Shown here piece by piece: positions 9,659 to 18,963 of a DNA stretch of 64,000 nt (its first letter is position 1; the number at the start of each line of letters is the position of its first letter). Location: the NCBI RefSeq assembly GCF_003150675.1, contig NZ_QGGB01000001.1, positions 124,001 through 188,000 of the forward strand, written 5' to 3'. The notes under the pieces are model-generated. The model had not been told where the DNA came from and did no database searches. It saw nothing but the letters and a program-made list of their open reading frames with translations. Source of the DNA: Rhodohalobacter mucosus (GTDB lineage Bacteria > Bacteroidota > Rhodothermia > Balneolales > Balneolaceae). A program made the translations under genes and the position numbers.

Positions 9659-10249
9659 TTAATCGAACGCTTTGATATCAAAAGAGGTGTCGGAAACTGA
9701 CGTCATGGTCTTTCCGATTTTGAGCGTGACCAATTTGTCAAATTTGGCACTTTTTTTATCGGGCACGAATAGCTCGAGCCGTATAAGACGTGTTTGTTTC
9801 AGCGTCTCGCGCTGTCTCTCATGATAAATAAAAACATAATCAATCCCTTTTTCAGCCGGCTTTTCCACATAATCATCCACCTGATGCCAGGCAATGGTCT
9901 GTGAGGGATCGTTGATATTCTTGACAATTCCATGGTCTGTTATGTAGGCCTTGGACGAGAAATAACTCGACACAAACCAGCAGAGGCCCATCCAGCTGTA
10001 ACTACCCATAATGGCATAATATGAGCTCATATCATGGTAAAGAACCCAGCCCCCAACGGTTGCCGCAGACAGCATAAAAAGTGTGGAAAAGAGCGGGTAT
10101 CCGTATAATTTTCCACTTTTCCAGCTTAGACGCACATTTCTCAGCCGAACCGTATTCGCAAATGAATACGCGGCAAGAAACGTGGCTCCAAGGGTAAACA
10201 GAGCCAGCAGCAATACAAAAATACTGTATGTGTCAGTGGTTAAATTCAT
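9659..10249 (-). CDS. Uncharacterised membrane protein with PH-like C-terminal domain
   Basis: 196 residues. Three hydrophobic segments lie at about residues 8-28, 52-70 and 76-98, followed by a soluble C-terminal part (ITDHGIVKNINDPSQTIAWHQVDDYVEK) whose pattern resembles bacterial PH-like domains found after membrane anchors. No catalytic motif is visible. Its start overlaps the stop of the BatA-like gene by 4 bp (ATGA), so the two are translationally coupled and may act together at the inner membrane. I do not recognise a named family. Confidence 0.8.
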   Translation of the reverse strand: MNLTTDTYSIFVLLLALFTLGATFLAAYSFANTVRLRNVRLSWKSGKLYGYPLFSTLFMLSAATVGGWVLYHDMSSYYAIMGSYSWMGLCWFVSSYFSSKAYITDHGIVKNINDPSQTIAWHQVDDYVEKPAEKGIDYVFIYHERQRETLKQTRLIRLELFVPDKKSAKFDKLVTLKIGKTMTSVSDTSFDIKAFD

Positions 10250-12378
10250 CCAATTGATTCAGCTTTAAGATGTCTCGATGCAAGTGATTCTGCCAATAAT
10301 AATATAATTGCGGCTGTGATAAACCAAAACCAAATTTCCCGGCCAAAGGATGCATCCTCGAATGTACTTGCAATAGTATCGGAAAACCCAATGTTTTCTA
10401 CAACATCAACATCAGCAAAACGGTTTCCGAATATTTCTTCGAACTCTTGTTCATCTAACGTTTGAAGTGATGATTCCATTGCATCCAGATTAATTGAGTG
10501 ATATTGCCTGTTTTCCGGATTCCGCGTATCCACAACAATCCGGCCGGGTGACCACTCTTCACTGCTGTAGACGAGTATGGTGCCGCGGAACGTTTGTCTG
10601 ATTTCCGGGATGATCTCATCACCATTCTTGAGTATCAGAACGGATTCAGGGTCGGCAGAACCGGGCAGCATGGCACGAAAGGGCCTTCCCAGCAGATGTA
10701 CATTGGCTGCTGCCCCTTCCCCGCGGGCAAGATATTCTACGGAACGATAAAAGAACGGTGCAAAAAACGGTTTAACGGGAAAATTTGACCAGCCCGGATC
10801 GGTTCCAATTGCGGAAACAATCACTTTCCCGTTTCCTGAATTGATCTCACTCATTACAGATGCCCCGCTGCCGCTGCGCAGCACGGGCAGGGGCGCTAGG
10901 CGACCTTCCTGTTCCATTTCAAAATAGTAATAGAGCTCTGGCAGATTAAGGCGGATCTCTTCATTCTCTGCTGCATCAAACAAATCTTCAAGAAGAGGAT
11001 GCCCTGATTCAGGAACTGAAAGCCTGTCAATACTTCTGAATGATCCGTAAGTGCCTACAATGCCCGTGTAGCTCCCTGCACCCAGAGCATTAAGCAGCTT
11101 GTTGTAATTATCAAGGTTGCCATCTGCAGAAGGCAGGAAAAGCATACCCGCACCCTGCTGAACATGGTCTATCAGAGCCGATGACAGATAATCAGGTATA
11201 TTGCGAATACCGTCAAGTACAACAGCATCGTAATCATCCAGCTGTGAGATTTCAAGCTCGTCCGGTTCGTAAAAGCTGAGGCTGAAGCGGTCCGTATCCT
11301 CTGCCATTAATTCAAGAACCGGCGTGAGATAGGACCGTACTTCTGCATCTCTGCGGCTTCCTGACAGTACCAGAACATTTCTGGGCTGCGGTTTTTGTAT
11401 TGTAAGATAGTACCGGTTGTCGAACGTTAGCTCATCCCCTTCTATGCGCAATTCAGCTTCAATAACCGTTTGATCCGGGTTGGGCAGTGTGAACAGATAC
11501 TCTCCCGCTTCATTCCCACCCAGCGAAACCGGTTGCTGTACGATAAGATCATTACCGGCATATAGATTCAGAAAAAGATTGCTTACCTGTTGATCGCCAT
11601 AATTTTGCACTACGGATCGCACCTGCAGCTCTCCGGGATCTGCCGATGACTCTTCTTCCACATCCACAGATGCAAAACCTGTATTTGAACCGGATTCAGA
11701 GCCAATTTTAATAATCCGGGCCCGGACAGACGCATCTGCTTCCTCCGTTGGATCATTTGCAAAATCCGCAAAGTGTCCGGTTCTTCCTGAAGTTACAAGA
11801 AAGAAAATTTTATTTGGTTCAGAAGCATTTTCCAGTCTGCTTTTAAGATTGTTGATACGCTCGTAGGTATATCCGCCCTTTACCACAGAAACAATATCCT
11901 GTATTTCAGCCCGGGCGCTGCCGCCCGTAAGAAAAGGTGAATTGAGCGATTCACCATGAGTTGTTTCCAGCAAAATTCTGTCGTTCTGATTGGCACGTTC
12001 TGCAATTTGCAGTGCTACCGATTTGGCCTGATCGATGAGCGGCCCGTTTCTGTCAACCTGCATCATGCCCGGGCTGTTATCAATCAGGATGCCAATCACA
12101 CCGGGATCCTGGTCGCTGCCGGCAGCTGCACCCGCATTATCCGTTAAGACCGGGCGTGATATAGCGATTGCCAGCATCATGACTGCCAGCATTCGCAGAG
12201 TGAGAAGCAACCACCGCTTAATTTTTAATCGCTTTATCGCGGTGTTTTTCAAAGAGTCAAAAAAGGCAAGTGTGGAAAATCGAACCCTTTTCGGCTTCCT
12301 CAGGTTAAAAAGGTAGATTAAAAGAGGAATTGCAATTGCTGCGAGTGCCGTAAGAAACAGCGGATTTAAAAAGCTCAT
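10246..12378 (-). CDS. BatA-domain membrane protein with vWA-like and GATase-like regions
   Basis: 710 residues. The N-terminus (FLNPLFLTALAAIAIPLLIYLFNLRKP) is the BatA/aerotolerance N-domain with two membrane helices. A von Willebrand A-like domain follows (VIGILIDNSPGMMQ), where the metal-site motif reads D-N-S-P-G instead of D-x-S-x-S, so metal binding may be reduced. A middle region (NVLVLSGSRRDAEVRSYL ... DDYDAVVLDGI) resembles the glutamine-amidotransferase-like fold seen in this family, and a final helix lies near residue 685. It is an inner-membrane protein of unknown detailed role. It is the first gene of a run reaching at least hflX. No MoxR ATPase, the usual partner of Bat proteins, is in the window. 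Confidence 0.88.
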   Translation of the reverse strand: MSFLNPLFLTALAAIAIPLLIYLFNLRKPKRVRFSTLAFFDSLKNTAIKRLKIKRWLLLTLRMLAVMMLAIAISRPVLTDNAGAAAGSDQDPGVIGILIDNSPGMMQVDRNGPLIDQAKSVALQIAERANQNDRILLETTHGESLNSPFLTGGSARAEIQDIVSVVKGGYTYERINNLKSRLENASEPNKIFFLVTSGRTGHFADFANDPTEEADASVRARIIKIGSESGSNTGFASVDVEEESSADPGELQVRSVVQNYGDQQVSNLFLNLYAGNDLIVQQPVSLGGNEAGEYLFTLPNPDQTVIEAELRIEGDELTFDNRYYLTIQKPQPRNVLVLSGSRRDAEVRSYLTPVLELMAEDTDRFSLSFYEPDELEISQLDDYDAVVLDGIRNIPDYLSSALIDHVQQGAGMLFLPSADGNLDNYNKLLNALGAGSYTGIVGTYGSFRSIDRLSVPESGHPLLEDLFDAAENEEIRLNLPELYYYFEMEQEGRLAPLPVLRSGSGASVMSEINSGNGKVIVSAIGTDPGWSNFPVKPFFAPFFYRSVEYLARGEGAAANVHLLGRPFRAMLPGSADPESVLILKNGDEIIPEIRQTFRGTILVYSSEEWSPGRIVVDTRNPENRQYHSINLDAMESSLQTLDEQEFEEIFGNRFADVDVVENIGFSDTIASTFEDASFGREIWFWFITAAIILLLAESLASRHLKAESIG

Positions 12379-12491
12379 TACAGAAAAAGTTTTTACCTTG
12401 GCAGGCTGTTACCTGCAAGGAACAAAATTGCCCGGAAAGGTTAAGCTATGGTAATAACCCTTTCTGAACAAACATATTATCCTGTGTATCT
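12379..12491. promoter_or_regulatory. Divergent promoter region with two hairpins
   Basis: This 113 bp region lies between the minus-strand BatA-like gene and the plus-strand lipoprotein gene. CCTTGGCAGG pairs with CCTGCAAGG (12396-12420), and GAAAGGTTA pairs imperfectly with TAACCCTTTC (about 12434-12466). Both could be operators or leader hairpins for the divergent genes. No clear -33/-7 promoter was assigned. Confidence 0.35.
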
Positions 12492-15200
12492 GTGATTAGA
12501 TCCCATCAACGGCTGCTGCCGGTTTTTTTCGTCTTTATTGTTTTGCTCCTGATTACGGGCTGCCGATCCGGCGACCCCGGACACTGGTCTGAATTTGTGC
12601 CGGGCGAAACACCTTTTCTTATTGTTCCGCAGGAAAATACCGGCCTTTCCGAAGCCCTATCCGCGAATTATATGCCTCTTTTTGACGATCTTACACCGTC
12701 TGCCGTACAGATGATATCTTCACTTACGGCTGAGAATCAATACCAGATTACTGTTAATGCACTGCTGCTGTATCCTGAAACTTCAAACAACTGGCAGCCT
12801 GTCTGGGTCACTACGCCGCGCGAGGCTGTAATGGAAGGACTTACCGGCAGGTATCAACAGCCTTTTAATCAAAATCGGTATCATTTCAACGGATATACCA
12901 TTGAGAAGCTGCTGATTTCGGACAGAACCGTTTTTGCACTTGAGCTGAGCCCTTACCTCATTTTTTCAGAATCGAGCCTGAGCCTTGAAGCTATTCTAAG
13001 AACGCTGAACGGCCAGAACAGTGCTGTAAAGCTGGAAGCAGATCAGATTGAACCCGGCCGGTTTATTATAAATATGGAAAGTGTTGAACACTGGGTGCAA
13101 CAGGTAGCCCAGGTTTCATACCGGCCCTACCTGTTAGATCTCTTTGACGGGGCAGGTCCGCTCTCTCTCTCTTTCAGTACACCGGAAGAAGAAGAAGGTG
13201 AATCGCTGAACTGGCAGCTTACAGGCGAGATGGTCGTCGACTCGATCGGCAGCACCCCGCTTCGTGCAATCAGTTCCATTTCTGAAGAATTTACACTCGA
13301 CAGATACATCTCGGTTAACACATCGGGGTTCAGCATATTGAGACTGGAACCAAGGGCGGTCCCGATTACGGGTCTGGATGCCGCCAATGAAACAGACAGG
13401 TATATCCGGGATAACCCGGAAATATGGAGCCTGATCGCATCTCAGCTTGAAAGTGAACTCGCATTTGCCACATTTGCCGAGTCGGGAGCTTCAAGCAGCA
13501 GCGAGTACATGTTTTACCGTAAAACTTCCGGCAATGCCAGTATCCGCGATGCACTGAACAGGCTCGAGCAGGAAGGGCTCGCAGTTCGTGACGGCAACAC
13601 ATACCAGGTAAACAGCCGCTGGCTTTCCATTCTGTTCGGTTCAGAATTGAGTGCAATGAGCGATTTTTACGTCACACTTTACCGTGATGTGGCGGCGCTT
13701 TCTCTTCGCAAAGGTCTTTCTCAAAGCGTTATACCTGATGCGCAGAGGCGACGGGTGGTGTATTATGATGACGACTACATTGAAATCCGGGAGGCCCTGC
13801 CCGATAACCTCAGCTTTGTTTTTTATCTCAACACCCCCCGCTTTATCAGGTACATACAACCCTGGCTGAATCCACAGCACAATATCAATACTCTTCTTTC
13901 CGAATTGGACCAATTTGTAATCAGCGGAGAGCGCTCGTCAACCGAACAACCACTGAGCGTTACGTTCAGCTCATTCGAGTTACAGGATTCTGAGCAGCCG
14001 TACCGTGAAAACTGGATCTTTCCGCTTCAGGGTTCTGAACTTACCGGTAAACCTGTATTGGCAAATATTACAGCCGGTGAGCGTAATGAGATTGTATTCT
14101 CCACACTCGACGGCCAAGTGATTGCACTTGCAGCCGATGGTACGTCTGTACTGGAAGTATCGACGGGCGGAGACGAACCGACAGGTTCACCTGTTGTGTA
14201 CGACTGGTATGGAAATAATCAGCGGGTGGTTATGCAGGCAGCCGGGAACCGGATTTATGCCTGGAATTCAAACGGCAACCTGCTGCCCAACTTTCCCGTG
14301 TCGCTGGCTGAAAACATTACAACGCCACTTACGGTGATGGATGTGACGCGTAACGGCGTGGCAGAGATCATTGTGGGTACATCCGACAGGAGGATACATA
14401 TTCTGAACAGCCGCGGAGCGCCTCTTGAAGGGTGGCCTCAAAGCACCAATACCGTTGTTAACGGATCGCCTTTGATTACCGAAATTGAGGATGAATGGTC
14501 GCTGTTTACATTTGCAGAAAATACACTGCACGCATGGAACATCAACAGTGCCCGCCGCCAGGGATTTCCCGTCTTTCTGCCAACGCAAATGGCCGGAAAT
14601 CCTGCCCGGTACAACAATACCATTTTAGGTTCGGGGCTTGACGGAAACCTGTATAGTGTTGGATTGCAGCCGTTCTTTTCCGATTCACTTGCCTCTTCTC
14701 ACAATACGGATTCACTGCAGGTACAGTCTGTTCAAATAACGAACAGCAGCCTCAACTCCACACCTCAGGTTCACAGTATTTTACTCAGGGATGAAGAAGA
14801 GGGATTTATCCGTGAAGATCTGATTCTTGTTCAATCTGCAAATGGGTCCTTGTTTCTGTATAACAGTGAAGGTGTGTTGAGGTTTACCGCATCCATGGCA
14901 CAGCCGGCCTCATCTTCAACTCCCCCCATGATATCCGACCTGGATATGAACGGCAGACAGGACCTGGTTGCAGTGGCAGATTTTGGAAGAATGTATGCCT
15001 GGGACCTGCTAAGCGGCGAAAGGTTGTTCGACCTCCCCACAACTGGAATGAGCCATATAGTAATCAGCGACATATCAGAGGATGGTCAGCACGAATTAAT
15101 AGCAGAAACAAGGGATGGACTGCGCAGCTGGACCATCATACAGACCCGGCGGGAGAGTATGCTTGAATCTTCTACTGCGGCCGAAGAGGAGAATGAGTAA
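12492..15200 (+). CDS. Large lipoprotein with FG-GAP/propeller-like C-terminal half
   Basis: 902 residues with a GTG start. The start is supported by the signal peptide that follows it, ending in a lipobox (LLLITGC, Cys at about residue 24); the next Met codons fall beyond it. The N-terminal half is unassigned. From about residue 520 the sequence has short repeats typical of FG-GAP or quinoprotein-like beta-propellers (NGVAEIIVGTSDRRIHILN; DLDMNGRQDLVAVADFGRMYAWD; DISEDGQHELIAETRDG). It is probably anchored in the inner or outer membrane facing the periplasm or surface. It is alone on the plus strand, divergent from the BatA-like operon. Function unknown. Confidence 0.85.
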   Translation: MIRSHQRLLPVFFVFIVLLLITGCRSGDPGHWSEFVPGETPFLIVPQENTGLSEALSANYMPLFDDLTPSAVQMISSLTAENQYQITVNALLLYPETSNNWQPVWVTTPREAVMEGLTGRYQQPFNQNRYHFNGYTIEKLLISDRTVFALELSPYLIFSESSLSLEAILRTLNGQNSAVKLEADQIEPGRFIINMESVEHWVQQVAQVSYRPYLLDLFDGAGPLSLSFSTPEEEEGESLNWQLTGEMVVDSIGSTPLRAISSISEEFTLDRYISVNTSGFSILRLEPRAVPITGLDAANETDRYIRDNPEIWSLIASQLESELAFATFAESGASSSSEYMFYRKTSGNASIRDALNRLEQEGLAVRDGNTYQVNSRWLSILFGSELSAMSDFYVTLYRDVAALSLRKGLSQSVIPDAQRRRVVYYDDDYIEIREALPDNLSFVFYLNTPRFIRYIQPWLNPQHNINTLLSELDQFVISGERSSTEQPLSVTFSSFELQDSEQPYRENWIFPLQGSELTGKPVLANITAGERNEIVFSTLDGQVIALAADGTSVLEVSTGGDEPTGSPVVYDWYGNNQRVVMQAAGNRIYAWNSNGNLLPNFPVSLAENITTPLTVMDVTRNGVAEIIVGTSDRRIHILNSRGAPLEGWPQSTNTVVNGSPLITEIEDEWSLFTFAENTLHAWNINSARRQGFPVFLPTQMAGNPARYNNTILGSGLDGNLYSVGLQPFFSDSLASSHNTDSLQVQSVQITNSSLNSTPQVHSILLRDEEEGFIREDLILVQSANGSLFLYNSEGVLRFTASMAQPASSSTPPMISDLDMNGRQDLVAVADFGRMYAWDLLSGERLFDLPTTGMSHIVISDISEDGQHELIAETRDGLRSWTIIQTRRESMLESSTAAEEENE

Positions 15201-15248
15201 AAATACACGCCGATTTTGAGTGGCTTGATTGATCCGGCATACACCGGG

Positions 15249-16151
15249 TTACATGATATCGGCCAGCGCAGTTCCCAGGTCATCATACTCAAACTCGAAT
15301 CCGCTTTTTTGCAATACTTTGGGCTGCACACGCAAGCTGCCTGTAACAGGAACGGCTGCTTCTCCGAGCACAATATCGAGTACAAACTCAGGTACTCTGA
15401 AAAATGATGGCCTATTCATTACATCGCCCAGAGTGTCGGCAAATTCATCCATGGTAACCGGTTCGGGTGAGCACGCATTGAGAGCCCCTTCAAGCTCTTC
15501 ATTTTCCATGGCATAAATCAGAATATGACAAAGATCTTCCATGTGTATCCAAGGCATGTATTGATCTCCGGATCCTACAGGGCCTCCGACAAAAAGTTTA
15601 AAAGGCAGTCTCATCTTATCTATCACTCCGCCATTCTTTTCGAGTACAATACCAAACCTTGCAATTACTACCCTCACGCCCAGATCGGATGCAAGTTCGG
15701 CTTCTTTTTCCCAGTCAATGCAAAGGTTGGCAAGAAAATCATCACCCGGCTCACTCTCCTCCGTAATTACGTCGTCACCTGAATCTTTGTAATAGTTAAC
15801 TCCCGATGTTGAGATAAAAACTTCCGGCTTCGATACAGATGCCCTGATCGCATCTACCAGCTTGCGCGTAGTCAGAATTCTGCTGTTATACAGCTTCTCC
15901 TTAACCTCGGGTGTCCAGCGCTGTCCGAACAGATTTTCACCTGCCATATTAATGACCACATCAATCGAACCCATAACGGATGTAAGATCATCCCAGGGTA
16001 TAAATTTCTGATTTTTCGCTTCCTCGTTTTTGTGGGCTTCGGGCGAGCGTGTAACTATGGTGATATAGTGCCCGTCTCTCATTAGAATTTCACTCAAATG
16101 AGTACCAATAAATCCGGTTCCCCCGGTGATAAGAATTTGTTTTGAGTCCAT
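15249..16151 (-). CDS. TIGR01777-type NAD(P)-dependent epimerase (YfcH/SulA-like)
   Basis: 300 residues. The N-terminus ILITGGTGFIGTHLSEIL is the Rossmann GxxGxxG dinucleotide motif, followed by VINMAGENLFGQRWTPEVKE and a Tyr-x-x-x-Lys-like region (NYYKDSGDD) characteristic of this extended-SDR subfamily. The C-terminal DUF1731-like part (RVPEFVLDIVLGEAAVPVTGSLRVQPKVL) is present, so the protein is complete. Substrate is unknown for this subfamily. The gene is 136 bp downstream of cdsA on the same strand, with a palindrome in the gap. Confidence 0.93.
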   Translation of the reverse strand: MDSKQILITGGTGFIGTHLSEILMRDGHYITIVTRSPEAHKNEEAKNQKFIPWDDLTSVMGSIDVVINMAGENLFGQRWTPEVKEKLYNSRILTTRKLVDAIRASVSKPEVFISTSGVNYYKDSGDDVITEESEPGDDFLANLCIDWEKEAELASDLGVRVVIARFGIVLEKNGGVIDKMRLPFKLFVGGPVGSGDQYMPWIHMEDLCHILIYAMENEELEGALNACSPEPVTMDEFADTLGDVMNRPSFFRVPEFVLDIVLGEAAVPVTGSLRVQPKVLQKSGFEFEYDDLGTALADIM

Positions 16152-16246
16152 GTCTGATTGTTTATTCCCGGTTCGTTGTGATCAAATATCCTAACAAGTG
16201 CCCGAACTCTCGTGTCCGCGTAACCGTCCCGCGAGATCTTAACACC

Positions 16247-16261
16247 CTGTTCTAAGAACAG
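16247..16261. promoter_or_regulatory. Perfect 15 bp palindrome upstream of the epimerase gene
   Basis: CTGTTCT-A-AGAACAG has 7 bp arms around one base, in the 136 bp between cdsA and the epimerase gene (start at 16151). It looks like a repressor operator with GTTC/GAAC half-sites. The factor is unknown. Confidence 0.35.
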
Positions 16262-16287
16262 ATTGTGCAGAATAATCAGTCCGGCAG

Positions 16288-17091
16288 TCAGTGCATAAAC
16301 ATCCTGTACAGAAAGTAAACAAAAGGAGCGCTCAGAATCAGTGAATCAAACCGATCGAAGAGGCCACCGTGCCCCGGAAGCAGCGACGACGAGTCTTTTA
16401 CATCTGCAATGCGTTTCAGCCTGCTGGCCGTTACGTCACCCAAGGGTCCCATTGTACTTACAATGATGATGGCCGGGATGGCGGCTACAGCCGCTACTGG
16501 AAACGTATCTGATATGAACCACGTAATTGTGAAGCCAAGTGCCGCACCCAAAAAACCGAAAGCAAATCCTTCCCAGGTTTTATTGGGACTACTAACCGGT
16601 GCAAGCTTGTTTTTGCCAAATTTTCTCCCTCCGAAGTACGCCAGCATGTCATTTCCCCAAATCATCAGAAGCAGTGACAATGTTAGCCAGAAGCCCTCCG
16701 TATTCGTGCCCAGCTGACGAAGTTCAATCAGCATATAAAAGCCAAAGGGTGCGTACACCCCGGTTAATAACGTTGAAAACCAGCGCCGTGCCCACTCATC
16801 TTTTTTGCTGATCCATGCCCATAACGTTGCCGCAATCACCATACCGGCGGCAGGATACAATATCCATGGCGGCAACAGTTCACCCCTCCAGATCATCAGG
16901 GTAATTATCAGGGAGATCGGAAAAAGATCGGAATAGGGAGTTCGCTGTGTAAGCCTGTGCACCTCCCAGACCGTCAGCAGTGCAATGGCAAAAATCAGAG
17001 TCTGAAATGCGTTTCCGCCAAGCCATGTAATCCACAGGAAGAAAGCTGCAGCCGGGACGGCAAAGAGTATGCGCTTGGTCAGCTCACTCAC
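16288..17091 (-). CDS. cdsA: Phosphatidate cytidylyltransferase CdsA
   Basis: 267 residues with about eight membrane helices. The C-terminal CDS signature is complete: ASRLKRIADVKDSSSLLPGHGGLFDRFDSL, given here only as position about 215-245, with the essential K-D...H-G-G-x-x-D-R-x-D residues. It makes CDP-diacylglycerol from CTP and phosphatidic acid in the inner membrane, the branch point of phospholipid synthesis. The start overlaps the DUF2007 gene stop by 4 bp, tying it to an operon of membrane proteins (CPBP protease, DUF4199, DUF2085). Confidence 0.97.
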   Translation of the reverse strand: MSELTKRILFAVPAAAFFLWITWLGGNAFQTLIFAIALLTVWEVHRLTQRTPYSDLFPISLIITLMIWRGELLPPWILYPAAGMVIAATLWAWISKKDEWARRWFSTLLTGVYAPFGFYMLIELRQLGTNTEGFWLTLSLLLMIWGNDMLAYFGGRKFGKNKLAPVSSPNKTWEGFAFGFLGAALGFTITWFISDTFPVAAVAAIPAIIIVSTMGPLGDVTASRLKRIADVKDSSSLLPGHGGLFDRFDSLILSAPFVYFLYRMFMH

Positions 17092-17408
17092 GGTGTACCC
17101 CGATCCTCTATACCGGGATCCGATTCGCCGCTATCCTCACCCGGCACATCTTCGTCCATGTCGATCGATTCATCAAGCTCCTCAAGTGCACGCCGTGCTT
17201 TTTTTTCAAACTCTTTCGGAACGTAAAGGTAAACCATCGACATTTCACCGAAATTGAGACTGTAGGAGCTGTCTCTTTTTGATAAAATATTGGAGGGTAT
17301 TTTCAGGTTCGATAAATAACTCCTGGCCAGTTCCACTTCGTACTCCGTACCCCTTTCAAGTACGCAAACCCAGTTATCAATCTTATCCGGTTTGGAATCT
17401 CTGAACAT
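17088..17408 (-). CDS. DUF2007-like small signalling-type protein
   Basis: 106 residues. The core (WVCVLERGTEYEVELARSYLSNLKIPSNIL ... VYLYVPKEFEKKARRALEEL) matches the DUF2007 fold, in which a short alpha/beta domain looks like a degenerate PII-type or signal-transducing module. The last 25 residues are acidic and look disordered. It overlaps cdsA by 4 bp and starts 7 bp after the CPBP protease gene, so it is co-expressed with both. Biochemical function is unknown. Confidence 0.8.
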   Translation of the reverse strand: MFRDSKPDKIDNWVCVLERGTEYEVELARSYLSNLKIPSNILSKRDSSYSLNFGEMSMVYLYVPKEFEKKARRALEELDESIDMDEDVPGEDSGESDPGIEDRGTP

Positions 17409-17415
17409 ATCTTTT

Positions 17416-18348
17416 CTATCCGCTCTTTTCAGTTGACATGCGAAGCATATATCGTATCAGAACCACCGATAGAATAATGCTGATCACAAGTGACCATATC
17501 GGAGGAAGTGATTCCGCACTCATCTCGGCGAATGCCAGTTCCGGGTAGGTAGAACCCAAAAGAACCGCCGCCCCGTTATTGATAAAATGAGCCAGTACCG
17601 CAGGCCATATCGAACCGCTAAGCCACGTCATCAGCGCCAGCACAACGCCGATCATTGCCAGAGGGAAAAGGTTGGGCAGCTGCAGATGGAACATTCCGAA
17701 AAGAAATCCTGAAACAACAATGCCTGCAATAATACCCCAGCTTCTCTCCAGTGCACGCATTATGTATCCTCTGAACATGATCTCTTCACAGAAAGCGGGT
17801 ACAACCGCAACATTGAACAGACCAAACAGAAGTATGCCCTCCTGCGTCAGAAATTTTTCGATAATTTCATATTGTGAGATCTGCATATCGAGCATACTTT
17901 CAGGCATCGGAATGAGCGAGTTCAGATATCCCAGATAGATAATGGCGGGTTGTATGGCCACAATCAGCAGGGAGCCCAGCCCAAGGTAAAGAGGTGTTTT
18001 TTCCGTCCAGGATAGCCTCAGAAAATGCCCGGATTGCTCATTGCCAAGATGGAGCCGGACAATCAGGAACGTGGCAAGGCCGATAATCAGAATCTGGCCG
18101 GTGGAATTGCCAATAAAAAGCAGGTCCAGCCGCGACATGAGCAGAGTCTGAACATCCGATGTGTCAACCGACTGAAGGTCGCCCGACACAAGCAGTAGTC
18201 CCACAAGCACGAAACCGGCTATGGCCTGAAACAAAACCCACGCTAAAACCAGCCATATTCCTGCTATGGCCCAGTCGGCAAACCCGTTCTTTTCGGCCCA
18301 CGAACGGACCGAGTCCATCGATGACGGTTCTTCAAATTGATTCATCAT
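17416..18348 (-). CDS. CPBP-family (CAAX-type) intramembrane glutamic protease
   Basis: Motif 1 EEIMFRGYIMRAL (the EExxxR catalytic pair), motif 2 FGMFHLQLPN (FxxxH) and motif 3 LAHFINNGAAV (HxxxN) are all present, so the Abi/CPBP active site is intact. About eight membrane helices are visible. The reading frame runs up to 18399, but that start lies inside the upstream DUF4199 gene; the ATG-ATG at 18343-18348 (MMNQFEEPSS, 310 residues) is more likely. Such proteases process membrane or secreted proteins, peptides or bacteriocin-immunity targets; the substrate here is unknown. Confidence 0.92.
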   Translation of the reverse strand: MMNQFEEPSSMDSVRSWAEKNGFADWAIAGIWLVLAWVLFQAIAGFVLVGLLLVSGDLQSVDTSDVQTLLMSRLDLLFIGNSTGQILIIGLATFLIVRLHLGNEQSGHFLRLSWTEKTPLYLGLGSLLIVAIQPAIIYLGYLNSLIPMPESMLDMQISQYEIIEKFLTQEGILLFGLFNVAVVPAFCEEIMFRGYIMRALERSWGIIAGIVVSGFLFGMFHLQLPNLFPLAMIGVVLALMTWLSGSIWPAVLAHFINNGAAVLLGSTYPELAFAEMSAESLPPIWSLVISIILSVVLIRYMLRMSTEKSG

Positions 18349-18358
18349 AAAAGAGTGC

Positions 18359-18952
18359 TTAAAACGACTCGTCCTCCTTCTTGCCAAATATTTTGGCACC
18401 GATCATTCCGGATATGAGATTCAATAAACCGGTAACGGGAATACCCCAAAAGAGCTGCTGCGTTAGTGATTGTGAGGAACGAACGCTTTCTGCCATAGTG
18501 TCGATCATGTCGTCCCGGGTGGATGAAGGCATGTCCATGGCCTCCACGTTGGCAATTGCAGCCTCCACCAGTTTATCGGTGTATTCCGGATCAATAAACG
18601 TCCACACTTCATTGAGCACCACTGACACGAGTACAATTACTGCGCCGGTTAAAAAACCGACCAAGGCACCCTGACCAAGCTTGATAAAAGGCGACACCTC
18701 CTTGGTGTAGTGCCAGACCGCTATTGCGCCGGCCACACATGTTATCAGACAGATAACAACACCGCTGAACATCATGGGAGAAAAGATCGCTCCAGACGGT
18801 TCTGCATTTATCTGTCTGTAGCCAAAAAACAGTGACAGAGCAAAACTGATAATGCTGAATATTGCACCTACCAGCACAATCGATTGCCAATAGTCTGAAA
18901 AGCCGTTTGCCGGATTTTGGTCTTGACCTGCATCTACATTTGTTTCTTCCAT
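18359..18952 (-). CDS. DUF4199 membrane protein
   Basis: 197 residues with four hydrophobic segments (about 22-45, 58-82, 94-115, 168-190). The arrangement, with a loop of about 45 residues containing LVEAAIANVEAMDMPSSTRDD and the end GLLNLISGMIGAKIFGKKED, matches DUF4199, a family frequent in Bacteroidota. It starts 11 bp after the DUF2085 gene and ends 10 bp before the CPBP protease start. Function unknown; part of the cdsA operon of inner-membrane proteins. Confidence 0.85.
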   Translation of the reverse strand: MEETNVDAGQDQNPANGFSDYWQSIVLVGAIFSIISFALSLFFGYRQINAEPSGAIFSPMMFSGVVICLITCVAGAIAVWHYTKEVSPFIKLGQGALVGFLTGAVIVLVSVVLNEVWTFIDPEYTDKLVEAAIANVEAMDMPSSTRDDMIDTMAESVRSSQSLTQQLFWGIPVTGLLNLISGMIGAKIFGKKEDESF

Positions 18953-18963
18953 GGTTAATTGCG

